Shown here piece by piece: positions 13,266-23,666 of a stretch of DNA of 64,000 nucleotides. Source of the stretch: Fistularia commersonii (lineage: Eukaryota > Chordata > Actinopteri > Syngnathiformes > Fistulariidae); assembly GCA_037954325.1 (NCBI GenBank), contig JBBMNZ010000054.1, positions 199,501-263,500 of the forward strand, read 5' to 3'. A model generated the notes under the pieces. The model saw nothing but the letters and a program-made list of their open reading frames with translations, did no database searches and was not told the origin of the DNA. The stretch's first letter is position 1. Each line of letters opens with the position of its first letter. The position numbers and the translations under genes were made by a program.

Positions 13266-14132
13266 GGCCCTGGTACTCCCTCTCCGCTGGACTAAGGCGA
13301 ATTGTCGGCCGGGCTTCCGCTCTCCTCCGCTCCTCCGCTCCTCCGCTCCTCCGCTCCTCCGCTCCTCCGCTCCGCCGCTCCGCCGCTCTGGGCCCTGGTA
13401 CTCCTGAACTGCTTGCCATAAGCGAATCAGGCTCCAGGCCCTGGTACTCCCAATCCGCGGGCCTCAGGCGAAATGTGGGCCGGTCTTCCGCTCTCCCCCC
13501 CACCTCCGCTCCTCCACTCATCCGCCCCTCCGCTCCTCCGCACCTCGGCCTGGTACTCCTGAATTGCTGAACATCATTAAATCACGCTTCTGGCCCTGGT
13601 ACTCCCTTTCCGCGGGACTCAGGCGAATTGTCGGCCGGATTCCGCTCTCCTCCGCTCGTCCGCGCCTCCGCTCCACCGCTTAAACGTTCTTCTGCTCATC
13701 CGCTCCTCCGCTCCTCCGCTCCGGCCCTGGTACTCCCCCTAACTGCTGGACATAAGCGAATCAGGCTCCAGGCCCTGGTACTCCCTCTCCGCTGGACTAA
13801 GGCGAATTGTCGGCCGGGCTTCCGCTCTCCTCCGCTCCTCCGCTCCTCCGCTCCTCCGCTCCTCCGCTCCTCCGCTCCGCCGCTCCGCCGCTCTGGGCCC
13901 TGGTACTCCTGAACTGCTTGCCATAAGCGAATCAGGCTCCAGGCCCTGGTACTCCCAATCCGCGGGACTCAGGCGAAATGTGGGCCGGTCTTCCGCTCTC
14001 CCCCCCACCTCCGCTCCTCCACTCATCCGCCCCTCCGCTCCTCCGCACCTCGGCCTGGTACTCCTGAATTGCTGAACATCATTAAATCACGCTTCTGGCC
14101 CTGGTACTCCCTTTCCGCGGGACTCAGGCGAA
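13123..14132. repeat. Higher-order satellite repeat, two 505-bp units
   Basis: The block starting at 13123 repeats exactly 505 bp later at 13628. A visible difference is GGGCCTCAGG near 13460 against GGGACTCAGG near 13965. A third, diverged copy begins at 14133. The unit is a rearranged piece of the neighbouring ~988-bp repeat. Confidence 0.85.
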
Positions 14133-15090
14133 TTGTCGGCCGGATTCCGCTCTCCTCCGCTCATCCGCTCCTCCGCTCCACCGCTTAAACGTTATTTTGC
14201 TCATCCGCTCCTCCGCTCCTCCGCTCCTGGCCCTGGTACTCCTGAACTGCTGGACATAAGCGAATCAGGCTCCAGGACCTGGTACTCCCTCTCCGCGGGA
14301 CTAAGGCGAATTGCCGGCCGGGCTTCCGCTCTCCTCAGCTCATTCGCTTATCCGCTCCTCCGCTCCTCCGCTCCTCCGCTCCTCCGCTCCTCCGCTCCTC
14401 CGCTCCTTTGCTCCGGCCCTGGTACTCCTGAACTGCAGGACATAGCGAATCAGGCTCCAGGCCCTGGTACTCCCTCTCCGCGGGACTTAGGCGAATTGTT
14501 GGCCGGGTTTCCGCTCTCCTCCGCTCCTCCGCTCCTCCGCTCCTCCGCTCCTCCGCTCTGGGCTCGGTTCTCCTGAACTGCTTGCCATAAGCGAATCAGG
14601 CTCCAGGCCCTGGGACTCCCTTTCCGCGGGACTCAGGCGAGATGTCGGCCGGATTCCACTCTCCTCCGCTCATCCGCTCCTCCGCTCCTCCGCTCCTGAC
14701 CCTGGTACTCCTGAACTGCTGGACATAAGCGAATCAGGCTCCAGGCCCTGGTACCCCCTCTCCGCGGGACTCAGGCGAATTGTTGGCCGGGCTTCCGCTC
14801 TCCTCCGCTCCTCCGCTCCTCCGCTCCTCCGCTCCTCCGCTCCTCCGCTCCTCCGCTCCTCCGCTCCCCCGCTCCTCCGCTCCTCCGCTCCTCCTCTCTT
14901 CCGCTCCGGGCCCTTGAACTCCCGATATGCGGGACTTCGGTGAATTCCGGGCCAGTCTTCTGCTCTTCTGCTCTCCTCCCCCCCTCCGCTTCTTTGCTCC
15001 CCCGCTTTGGACCCTGGAAATCCCGAACCGGGCCGGGCTTCTGCTCTCCGCCTCTCCTCTGCTCATCCGCTCCAGGCCCTGGCACTCCCT

Positions 15091-15473
15091 GTCATCCAGT
15101 CATTCGCATGTGCGTGCCCGGAAGTCCGGGAGCTCCACTCAACCGTCCGGGGGATACGGGTAAGGGGTCCTGCTCCCCCCCCCTTGCCGCCTCTGAGAAG
15201 AGAAACATCTCCGCTCCTCCGCTCCTCCGCTTCTCAAGTCCTCCGCTCCTCCGCTGCGGAACCAGGTACTACCGATCCGCCAGACTCAGGTGAATTGCGG
15301 ACAGGGCTTTTGCTGTCCTCCGCTCCTCCGCTTTGGGCCCTGGAACTCCCGAACCGCTGGACATAAGCGAATCACGGTCCGGGCTTCTGCCCTCCTCCGC
15401 TCCTCACCTCATCCGCTCCAGGCCCTGGTACTCCCAGTACGCGGGAACCCCCCCCCACCCACCAAAACAAACT

Positions 15474-15514
<41 letters not shown>

Positions 15515-15519
15515 ACACC

Positions 15520-15572
<53 letters not shown>

Positions 15573-15890
15573 GAACTCATCATAGCTGTGCTAATAGCAT
15601 TGGCCGAAACGTATCCACAACAAAACAAACATTAGCTCATCCACTCATTCACATATGTGTGTGCCCAGAGGTACGGGAGCTCCAGTCATACGTCCGGGTG
15701 ATCTATGTCCGGAGAAGGCTCACATTGGCCGGTCTAAGGGGTCCTGCTGCCCCCAAGCTTCCCCGCCTTTGAGAAGAGAAACATAACTCCGCTCCTCCGC
15801 TTCTCAACTCCTCTGCTCCTCCGCTATGGGCCCTGGTGCCCCCGATCCTCCGAACTCAGGCGAATAGCGTGACGTGCTTCTGCTCTCCTA
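15091..15890. repeat. CA-modules flanking the satellite, with a long CA tract
   Basis: After the satellite the sequence returns to CA-module organisation: a core around 15100-15170 (TCCGGGAGCTCCA), CTCCGCTC runs, the GGGCCCTGGAACTCCC and GGACATAAGCGAATCACGG segments, a CA tract at about 15475-15570, the GCTGTGCTAATAGCATTGG segment near 15585, and a second core at 15660-15750. The open frames rich in His-Thr or Cys-Val are the CA tract. Confidence 0.85.
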
Positions 15891-15994
15891 TAAGCCCCTA
15901 CACACTTCAAACACGGCTGTTATCACCCTGTTACTGCATTACAATGACACCCATTTGCTTTTGATCTCAGTGTCTGCCACCGTACGGAAAAAGC
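15891..15994. repeat. Diverged X-module fragment
   Basis: The stretch GTTATCACCCTGTTACTG followed by an ATTACAATGACACC-like segment matches the middle of the X-modules found near 27.4, 31.3, 37.2, 39.5 and 51.8 kb. It sits directly after a CA-module core, which links the two repeat classes. Confidence 0.55.
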
Positions 15995-16560
15995 GGGGGG
16001 GACGGGAGACATAAGGGCATTCGTTCTGTATGTAATCAGAAGTTAATAGTGTTAACGGTTCGCGAGAATTTTTTAATGCTAGACAAAAAAGAAAATTAAA
16101 AGGAAATAATTAAATAAATAGATAGAAAAATAAAATTAAAAACTAAAAAAAAAAATTGTAAGGGGAATATAACATGTAATTAAGTTGGCCGTTCACAAGG
16201 AATCTCAGACATCAAACTGTTTTTAATTGAACATAAATAGTACACACAAATATACAAATGTACAAATAAACATGGCAAGGTAGAACTGAATGTCAATGAA
16301 ACAACCAGGGATGAGGAAGCAACGGACATAAGGACATTTGTTCTGTATGTAATCAGAAGTTAATAGTGTTAACGGTTTGTGAGAAATTTACAGTGCTAGA
16401 CAAAAAAAGAAATTAAAAGGAAATAATTAAATCAATAGATAGACAAATAAAAAATTAAAACGAAAAAAAAATTGCAAGGGGAATATAACATGTAATTAAG
16501 TTTTTTTTTTGTTTTTTGTTTTTTTTTTTTTTTCAAAAAAAAGGAATCTCAGACATGGGT
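15995..16560 (-). repeat. L1-type 3' untranslated region, two tandem partial copies
   Basis: Two AT-rich copies, about 15995-16228 and 16229-16560, share CATTCGTTCTGTATGTAATC, AGTTAATAGTGTTAACGGTT and GCTAGACAAAAAA blocks. On the minus strand the sequence ends ...TACTATTTATGTTCAATT, which elsewhere in the window is followed by a poly(A) run, so it is the 3' end of a poly(A)-tailed LINE. A T-rich insertion at 16501-16533 interrupts the second copy. It lies just downstream of the L1 coding remnant, as expected for its 3' UTR. Confidence 0.7.
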
Positions 16561-16613
16561 AACTGTATATTTTTTAGTTTTTGGATTTTTCCATAAGTTT
16601 TAAGGATTTTTTT

Positions 16614-18158
16614 TTATAATTCAAAATCGTTTATGAAGAAATTCAAATTTGGGGAGCATTTTTGCATTCTGTTTTTGTGAATGAAGAACTTGGCCAGGCC
16701 TAAAAGAACATTGACACGGAGTTCATCTGTTATGTTGCTTATAAGTAAACCAAATGTGATATCATCTTTTGAGAGGGAAACTGGTGATGATGGAATGAGA
16801 ATGAGAAAAAATATATGGTCAGTGGTTTCAATGTTGTCTTCACAAAATGTACAAATATTATCTTCAAAAGTAAAGTGTACCCTCAATAATTCCTTAGATG
16901 GGTAGATGTCATTCATAATTTAGAAGTGGGTTTCTTTGTGCCTTGGGGGGTATGGGTAGAGTCAGATACATAGTTCGCAGCGTGGCAATCGATTCCTTAT
17001 CAAATTCATTTCAAATATTATTTTTGTTTTGACGTCCAGGGAATAAGTTTCCTGTGAAACATGTCCTAATAAAGGAGTTGGTGCACTTTCTGTCCGGAAT
17101 TGAGATTCCCTGGAGTGATAGTCGGGGTAACTGTGGTTGTACGGTTTGGTGCGTCATTATATTTTTGGTCAGGAATACAAATTGTCGAGGCAGTGCGTTT
17201 CGTAACTTTATCAACTCTAATATGGGAGGCTTAAATCTGTGTGTAGTACAGAACTGTTCATAGTCTAGACGACTGCCATTGTCATCCATCAAGTCAATTA
17301 TTGACCATATACCTTTCTCAAAGCATTCCTTGTAAAACAGAGGTTTGTTGCCATGCAGTACATATCGATTGTTCCAAATTATTGTACTGTGTGGTGAGAA
17401 ATTGTGTACATATATCATTTTCCAGTATAATAGTATTTGTTTATGGAACTCTGAAAATTGGACAGGAATCTTGTTGATATCCAAGTCAGAGATAAGTAGA
17501 AGACTTAGGCTGCCGACTATGTTGAATAAGTAGTTTGGAGTACAATACCAGAAAAAATGATGATGTTTGATCCAGGATTTCAACCAGTTCACCTTCAATG
17601 TCCCATTCAGGCAGTCCAACTCTATCACTTTCAGCCCTCCGTCACTTGTTTCTTCCCCCATATGTGATTTTTTTAGATGGTGTGGTTTGTTCCTCCAGAC
17701 AAAGTTGAAATTTATTTGGTTAATAGATTTTATGAGTTGATTTGGAGCAGCATTGGAATACACTGGGTATATACATCTGGATAAACATTCCATTTTAGTC
17801 AAATATATCGGGCCTAATATTGATAAATCTCTTTGGAGCCATATATTCAATTTAGCTTTACTTTGATTCAGTTTAGATTCAATGTTCCTGGACTGATTTA
17901 ACTTTTGGTCCTTAGATAGGAAAATGCTCAAGTATTTTATTTCTGATTTGATAGGAACATTGCTGATTTCCTTTAGTGGTGAGTCATGCAGCTCAAGAAG
18001 TTTGCATTTCTTTAAGTTTAATGACAATCCTGAAGCCTTGTAGAATGTTTTAATTTTTTCAACGCTTATTGGGACTTGATGTTCATTTTTCAAAACTAAG
18101 GTTGTGTCATCTGCCAGCAGGCTAATAACAATTTCTGTCCCCGACATTATTTCTGTCC
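16614..18158 (-). pseudogene. 5'-truncated L1-type LINE ORF2 (RT C-terminal half)
   Basis: The minus strand encodes the C-terminal part of a non-LTR retrotransposon ORF2 protein, the endonuclease/reverse transcriptase that copies L1 RNA at the target site. The remnant begins at RT motif C (SLLADDTTL, a variant of the usual F/YADD) and continues through the thumb and C-terminal region (17011-18158). A second frame at 16614-16916 carries the terminal segment with a Cys-x2-Cys...His pattern (CTFCEDNIETTDH) typical of L1 C-termini. The frame is broken between 16917 and 17010. The endonuclease and the RT fingers and palm are missing and replaced by a CA tract. Similar truncated copies lie at 45977-47053 and 58321-59391. 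Assignment to the L1/Tx1 group is from general sequence resemblance. Confidence 0.82.
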
Positions 18159-18182
18159 CACACATACACACACACACACACA

Positions 18183-18267
<85 letters not shown>

Positions 18268-18271
18268 ACAC
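18159..18271. repeat. (CA)n microsatellite
   Basis: An almost pure CA tract, with short TA and CT interruptions, abuts the L1 remnant exactly upstream of its RT motif C. Read on the minus strand it gives a Cys-Val run artificially joined to the L1 frame. Equivalent tracts at 47054-47090 and 59391-59490 differ in length. Confidence 0.95.
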
Positions 18272-18727
18272 CTTAATTCCACTCTTTTATATACGCATGT
18301 CTGGAGTTCCGGGAGCTCGTTCTCAACGTTCTGGGGATAATCATAGCTGTGCTGATAGCATTAGCCGAAACGCCCCCCCCCCCCCCACACACACCACCAC
18401 CACCACCACCCCACACACATTAGCTCCTCCATTCATTCACATGTACACGCCGGCTGCTCCGGGAGCTCCACGCCGACGTTTCGGTGATCGATGTCCGGAG
18501 AAGGTGCACCATTGCCGGTCTGCGGTGTCCTGTAGACCCCCCCCCCCCATACACACATGCAATACGCCTTGAAACGCATCGCTCGCACCGACGCGGGGAA
18601 TCCTTTTCCCTACTTCCACAACAACGGCGAGAATCGCGTTGCGTCGGCCGCCGTGAGGAAGGGGGGGGGGCGGCATTAAGGGGGGGGGAGAGAGAGACAT
18701 GGAGATTTTCTCAGCCTCTCATTCTTT
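18272..18727. repeat. M-module, a repeat related to the CA-module
   Basis: The block starts CTTAATTCCACTCTTTTATA, contains TCATAGCTGTGCTGATAGCA, C-rich and CCA tracts, and then the core ACATGTACACGCCGGCTGCT...TCCGGAGAAGGTGCACC. It ends with a GCTCGCACCGACGCGGGGAA segment and G-rich runs. The core aligns without gaps to the cores of the CA- and X-modules. Other copies lie at 25516-25862 (inverted), 47091-47542 and 59491-59928. Function unknown. Confidence 0.75.
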
Positions 18728-19255
18728 TTTTTTTTTTTTTGAATTGAACATAAATAGTACACACAACTATACAAATGTACAAATAAACATGGCAAGGTAG
18801 AACTGAATGTGAATGAAACAACCAGGCATGAGGAAGCAAAGGACATAAGGACATTCGTTCTGTATGGAATCAGAAGTTAATAGTGTTAACGGTTTGTGAG
18901 AAATTTACAGTGCTAGACAAAAAAAGAAATTAAAATGAAATAATTAAATCAATAGATAGACTAATAAAAAATTAAAACGAAAAAAAGATTGCAAGGGGAG
19001 TACAACATGTAATTAAGTTGGCGACTCACAAGGAATCTCAGATATCAAACTGTATATTTTTTGTTGATTATATATAAACATATACAAAACAAACATATAT
19101 TGTTTGTTGTTGTTTATTTTTGGGATATGTTGAGGAATATTTGTTGGAAAGGAGTCACAATCGCTTTTTGACAATGTCGAAGTGTATAGGTGGCGATAGA
19201 ATTTAAAGATTTCTGTGGAAATTATAGCCTCATCTGTAATTTCCTTGTTATTAAG
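18728..19255 (-). repeat. LINE 3' end with poly(A) tail (minus strand)
   Basis: A T-run at about 18726-18740 is the poly(A) tail on the minus strand. It is followed by the same AT-rich 3' UTR seen at 15995-16560 (AACATAAATAGTACACACAA, AGTTAATAGTGTTAACGGTT), then by sequence up to 19255 ending in a ATTTCCTTGTTATTAAGACG segment. No catalytic domain is visible. It is a severely 5'-truncated L1-type insertion or 3' fragment. Confidence 0.7.
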
Positions 19256-19564
19256 ACGGTCTTCCGCTTTGCTCCGCTCCTCCGCTCCTCCGCTCCTCCG
19301 CTCCTCCGCTGCGGAACCAGGTACTACCGATCCGCCAGACTCAGGTGAATTGCGGACAGGGCTTTTGCTGTCCTCCGCTTCTCCGCTTTGGGCCCTGGAA
19401 CTCCCGAACCGCTGGACATAAGCGAATCACGGTCCGGGCTTCTGCCCTCCTCCGCTCCTCACCTCATCCGCTCCAGGCCCTGGTACTCCCTGTCCGCGGG
19501 AACACCCCCCCCCCCCCCACCCCCACCCCCACCCACCAAAACAAACTCTCACACACAGATAAAC

Positions 19565-19641
<77 letters not shown>

Positions 19642-20460
19642 CACAAACACACACACACACACCTGAACTCATCATAGCTGTGCTAATAGCATTGGCCAAA
19701 ACGTATCCACAACAAAACAAACATTAGCTCATCCACTCATTCACATATGTGTGTGCCTAGAGGTACGGGAGCTCCAGTCATACGTCCGGGTGATCTATGT
19801 CCGAAGAAGGCTCACATTGGCCGGTCTAAGGGGTTCTTCTGCCCCCAAGCTTCCCCGCCTCTGAGAGGAGAAAAATTACCTCCGCTTCTCAGCTCCACCG
19901 CTCCTCCTGTATGGGCTCTGGTACTCCCCCCCCCCACCTAAACAAACTCTCACACATACACACACAAACACACTCACACACACACAAAAACACACAAACA
20001 CACACACACACACACACACATACACACACACCTTAACTCATCATAGCTGTGCTAATAGCATTAGCCGAAACGCATCCACAACCAAACAAACATTAGCTCA
20101 TCCACTCATTCACATGTGTGTGCCAAATGGTCCGAGAGCTCCAATCATACGTCCGGGGGATCTATGTCCGGAGTATGCTCACATTAGCCAGTCTAAGGGG
20201 TTCTTCTGCCCCCAAACTTCCCCGCCTCTGAGAGGAGAAACATTACCTCCGCTCCTCCGCTTCTCAGCTCCATCGCTCCTCCGCTTTGGGCCCTGGAATT
20301 CCCGAACCGCTGGACATAAGCGAATCACGGGCCAGGCTTCTGCCCTCCTCCGCTCCTCAGCTCATCCGCTCGAGGCCCCGGTACTCCCTGTCCGCGACCC
20401 CCCCCCACCTAAACAAATTCACACTCACACACACGCACACACACACACACACACACACAG

Positions 20461-20492
<32 letters not shown>

Positions 20493-20548
20493 CTTCACTC
20501 ATCATAGCTGTGCTAATAGCATTAGCCGAAACGCATCCACAACCAAAC
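19256..20548. repeat. Three CA-modules upstream of the copia-A 3' LTR
   Basis: CTCCGCTC runs at 19262-19310 are followed by three CA-modules with CA tracts near 19552-19663, 19950-20030 and 20415-20490 and with core segments near 19750 and 20115. The last module is cut at ...CATCCACAACCAAAC, where the copia-A LTR begins. Uninterrupted modules continue there with AAACATTAGCTC, so this marks a copia insertion point. The block recurs at 33665-34795 and 48253-49386. Confidence 0.85.
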
Positions 20549-20904
20549 TGTTGCGTTTAAGTTCGCAGCTTCTTCGTTTTCCATGTTTCGGAAGGAATTC
20601 ACAAGTTTGCCTTGTTTGAATCGTCTTTTATTTTCTTCTTCACAGCTCCGGGAATCAACATCGGTTAGCCATGGGACATGTACAGTACAGAGTGAGGGAA
20701 AAATTCCCGCCAGCACCGCTATACCAAAAAAAAAACACTGACGTAGAAGTTAACGTCAAGTTAGCTGAACAGTCGCGAAAAACTAAAACAAGTCCCAAAC
20801 CTTGTCATAAAGTGCCATGCATTTCCTGAGAGTAGATACAAATACAACATATGTATACTAGAATGTAAACTCAAATAAAACTAATGAGATCACCTATTTC
20901 AACA
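20549..20904 (-). repeat. 3' LTR of copia family A, 356 bp
   Basis: On the minus strand the LTR starts TGTTGAAATAGG at 20904 and ends CGCAACA at 20549, giving inverted termini TGTTG...CAACA. It is the same length as the LTR at 25032-25387 and differs from it at about six or seven sites, including TTCGCAG against TTTGCAG near 20562. It carries an open frame (minus strand, 20716 to 20549) that in the 5' copy continues into gag. The outer flank (GTTTGGTTG on minus) is CA-module sequence. Confidence 0.93.
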
Positions 20905-20919
20905 CCCCCTCTTGATCTC
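20905..20919 (-). promoter_or_regulatory. Polypurine tract of copia family A
   Basis: GAGATCAAGAGGGGG on the minus strand lies immediately upstream of the 3' LTR. This is the expected site and composition for the plus-strand primer of an LTR retrotransposon. Confidence 0.85.
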
Positions 20920-22415
20920 AACATCCAAAAAAAAACTTTGGACATTTGAATTTCCAAAGAACCACTTTTTGAATTTTTCTATTGTTACCTTTGTCATGAG
21001 TTTGTCAAGATGTCTGCCAACATGTCCTCTGATGGACAATAGATAAGATTTATTTAACCCTCACTGAGTGCTTCACGAATGAAATGATATTTTACATCAA
21101 TGTGTTTTGACCTTTGTCTGTTTACAGGATTCTTACTCAGTGCGATGGCCCCCTGATTGTCTCCGTAGATTGTTGTGCAACTGTACATTTTGTTGTCCAT
21201 ACCGTTTAACAGTTGAGACAGGTACATGTTTTCTTGTGCGGTGGTGGCTCGGCCGATGTATTCAGCCTCACATGTTGACAGGGCCACTGTGGGCTGTTTC
21301 CTTGACTTCCATGCAATGGCTGGGCCTTGTTTTGTTAAACTGAAACAGTAGCCTGTAGTGCTACGTCTGTCTTCTACAGATGATGCCCAGTCTGAATCAC
21401 TGTAAGCTATCAGGTTCAAATCCTCCTTATTTGTCTTGAAACTTAGTTCATAATCAGCTGTCCCCTTCAAAAACCTCAGCACATGTTTTGGAGCTACTAA
21501 GTTTTTTACTTTTGCCATTGCCAGATTCTGTGATAGTTTGCTCACTATCCAGCTGATATCAGGTCTGGTGCAAGTCATGGCATAAATAAGACTGCCTACA
21601 ATCTCACGATATTCTTTGGGGTCGACAGGTTCACTTTGCTCATTTTCATCAGCTACAGGGATGCCCTCTAATTTTTGCTCACTTGGAGTAGATCTTGCTT
21701 TACATTCTGACATTCCAAATCTCTCTAGCATTTTTAGGATGTACTTTGTCTGGTTCATTTTGATTTCATCCCCCTTTTGTTCAAATTGTATGCCCAAAAA
21801 ATATGATAGTTTCCCCAGGTCTTTCATGTTGAACTTGAATTTCATGTTCTGTTTAAATGTGCTGAGTGCATCATTGCTGCTTGCTGCAATAATTAAATCA
21901 TCTACCCAAATTATTACAATGATTGTGTCACCATTTTCCGTCTGTTTTCTGTACACACAGTGGTCAGAGAGATTTCTCACAAAGTTGTCCTGTTCTAAAT
22001 GGTCATTAAGGAGTTCATACCAGTTTCTTCCTGATTGTTTCAGGCCATAAAGAGATTTCTTTAATCTATACACTAGTTTCTCTCCTGTTTCTGACATCAT
22101 TTCAAACCCTTCTGGTTGTTCCAAGAAAATCTCCTCATGTATAGGAGCATGTAAATATGCCGTCTTAACATCCATTTGATGGACAATGAGGTTATTTTGT
22201 ACGGCTATCTGCATTAGTGCCCGCACTGATGTAATGTTAGCTGTCGGTGCAAAAGTTCCATAGTAGTCTATGGCTTCTGTTTGATTGTAACCCTTAGCTA
22301 CATATCTGGCCTTAAATATTTGTCCTCCTTCAGCATTTTCTTTAAGGGCAAATACCCATTTTCCTCCAATTACTTTTCTCCCTTCAGGTAAAGTTGTCAG
22401 TTCAAATGTGTCATT
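20920..22415 (-). pseudogene. Copia family A reverse transcriptase and RNase H
   Basis: This minus-strand region encodes the RT and RNase H of a Ty1/copia element, which copy the element's RNA into DNA inside the virus-like particle. The frame continues from integrase across an in-frame TAG at 22416-22418. It shows the conserved GKWVFALK start, motif A (HQMDVKTAYLHA), the RT catalytic WVDDLIIAAS near 21900, and RNase H residues in YSDSDW, STCEAEY and GDNQGA. A TAA at 21054-21056 stops it after HFIREALSEG. Family-typical sequence (MLADILT) continues beyond it, but a 1-nt deletion near 21005 relative to the copies at 35.2 and 49.8 kb breaks it again. The usually conserved ETFAP motif reads GTFAP here, while the copy at 61.0 kb keeps Glu. 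Confidence 0.93.
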
Positions 22416-23666
22416 CTATTTAATCGAGTCAATCTCTTCCCTCATGGCACAATTCCACCCGGGTGCCAGTGGTGACTTCAGTGCTTCACTATAATTCTGT
22501 GGGACTCCGCACACAGTCCTGTAACAGTAATCAATAGTTGTATGATTTTTATCATTGTTAATATAGTCTGTCTGATCATCCTCTAAATACCTTGGAACGA
22601 CCCTTTTTCGTCTAGGATAGCGACTGGTTTGATTATATCTGGGTTTTATGTCTGACCTCGTCTCTTTTTCATTTTGGACATTTTCTGCTGTTTCTTCGTC
22701 ATGTGACACATCTGCGTTAGTACTCTCATCCTCATTTTGTATATGGTTGTCTGTTTTATTTTCACTTTGTGACACATCTATACTGGTTTCATCTGTAGAT
22801 TCTGTGTCTTCATATCCCTGGATTTCTGTCTCATAATCATCAGTTTGTGTTTGTTGTTCAATTCTTCCCTTTTTGATCAATTTCACCAGTCTCTGTTTTG
22901 ACACTTTTTCTGTAAGTGGATTATAGACCAGGTATGAAGGGCTTTTCTTACTGTATCCCACAAATATTCCTCTTTCACATCTGGGATCCAATTTCTTAGT
23001 GTCATGTTTGTATGCATAACACTCAGTTCCGAATATCCACATTTTTGAAAGATTTGGCTTTCTCCCTGTTAACATGAAGTATGGGGTATTTTTGTGTCTG
23101 TCATTGTAACATCTATTTCGAATATGGGCAGCGGTCTGGACAGCATAAGGCCACAAAACCTTTGGTAATCCTTTTGCTATTAGCATACACCTTGCCATTT
23201 CAAAAAGGGTCCTCCATTGTCTTTCTGCTGTCCCATTTGGATGGGGAGAGTATGGGGATGATGTTTCATGTCTTATGCCTTTCTCCCTTAGAAGAGATTG
23301 AAAAGCATTTCCTGTGTATTCAGTCCCGTTGTCTGACCTGATACATTTGACACGACCATACGCTGCGCTGTCAGCAAGGAACTTCTCTGTTGCTAATGTA
23401 GCTTCACTCTTGTATTTGAGAAAATATACAAATACTGCCCCTGAATAATCATCTGTGAATGAAATGACATACTTATGCCCTTCTTGACCAGCTGGTTCAA
23501 TCGGGCCTGATAAGTCAGTGTGTACCATTTTTAGGGGTGCATCAGCTTTTGCATCAGCTTGCCTGTTTCTGCTATTTGTGAATTTTCCCTCCGTGCATAC
23601 GTTACAGTCTACGTTACAGTCTACCTTGGTCTGACCTGTAATCTTCATACCCTCGACTAAGTTTGG
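22416..23666 (-). pseudogene. Copia family A integrase
   Basis: The minus strand encodes the copia integrase, which inserts the cDNA into the host genome. The last part of the zinc-binding segment (CNVC) is followed by the catalytic core with Asp in MVHTDLSGP, Asp in IRSDNGTEY and Glu in PHPNGTAER, the D,D-35-E pattern. The C-terminal FVGYSKKSPSYLVYNP block typical of copia integrases follows, then an acidic linker and the start of RT. An in-frame TGA (23667-23669) separates it from gag-protease and a TAG (22416-22418, Gln in the 61.2 kb copy) ends it. A 12-bp tandem duplication near 23604-23627 makes the zinc-finger segment read DCNVDCNVC. All catalytic residues are present. Confidence 0.93.

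Larger units (their letters stand above)
2651..15090. repeat. 12.4-kb GC-rich satellite with nested 8-bp minisatellite
   Basis: The basic unit, roughly 130-190 bp, reads GGCCCTGGTACTCCTGAACT, a GGACATAAGCGAATCAGG segment, a second GGCCCTGGTACTCCC, then CCGCGGGACT, GGCGAATTGTCGGCCGGG and a variable run of the 8-mer CTCCGCTC. At least three subtypes alternate: GGACATAAGCG, GAACATCATTAAATCACG and GCTTGCCATAAGCG. The 8-mer has no stop codon on either strand in any frame. Each frame therefore reads the same octapeptide (LLRSSAPP on plus, EERRSGGA on minus), which explains the long open frames without coding. The strand is strongly pyrimidine-biased. The unit resembles the second half of the CA-modules on either side. 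Confidence 0.92.

Noticed and set aside
2817..14576. Many long open frames with SAPPLLRS or GGAEERRS repeats, up to 282 codons
   Set aside because: They are translations of the stop-free 8-mer minisatellite, open on both strands and in all frames; there are no domains, splice context or codon bias to support them.
2651..15090. CRISPR-like repeat-spacer structure in the satellite
   Set aside because: The spacers are themselves members of a few repeat subtypes, and the whole window is eukaryotic transposon sequence.
17011..18261. Cys-Val repeat N-terminus of the L1 frame as a cysteine-rich domain
   Set aside because: It is the CA/TG microsatellite read in frame.
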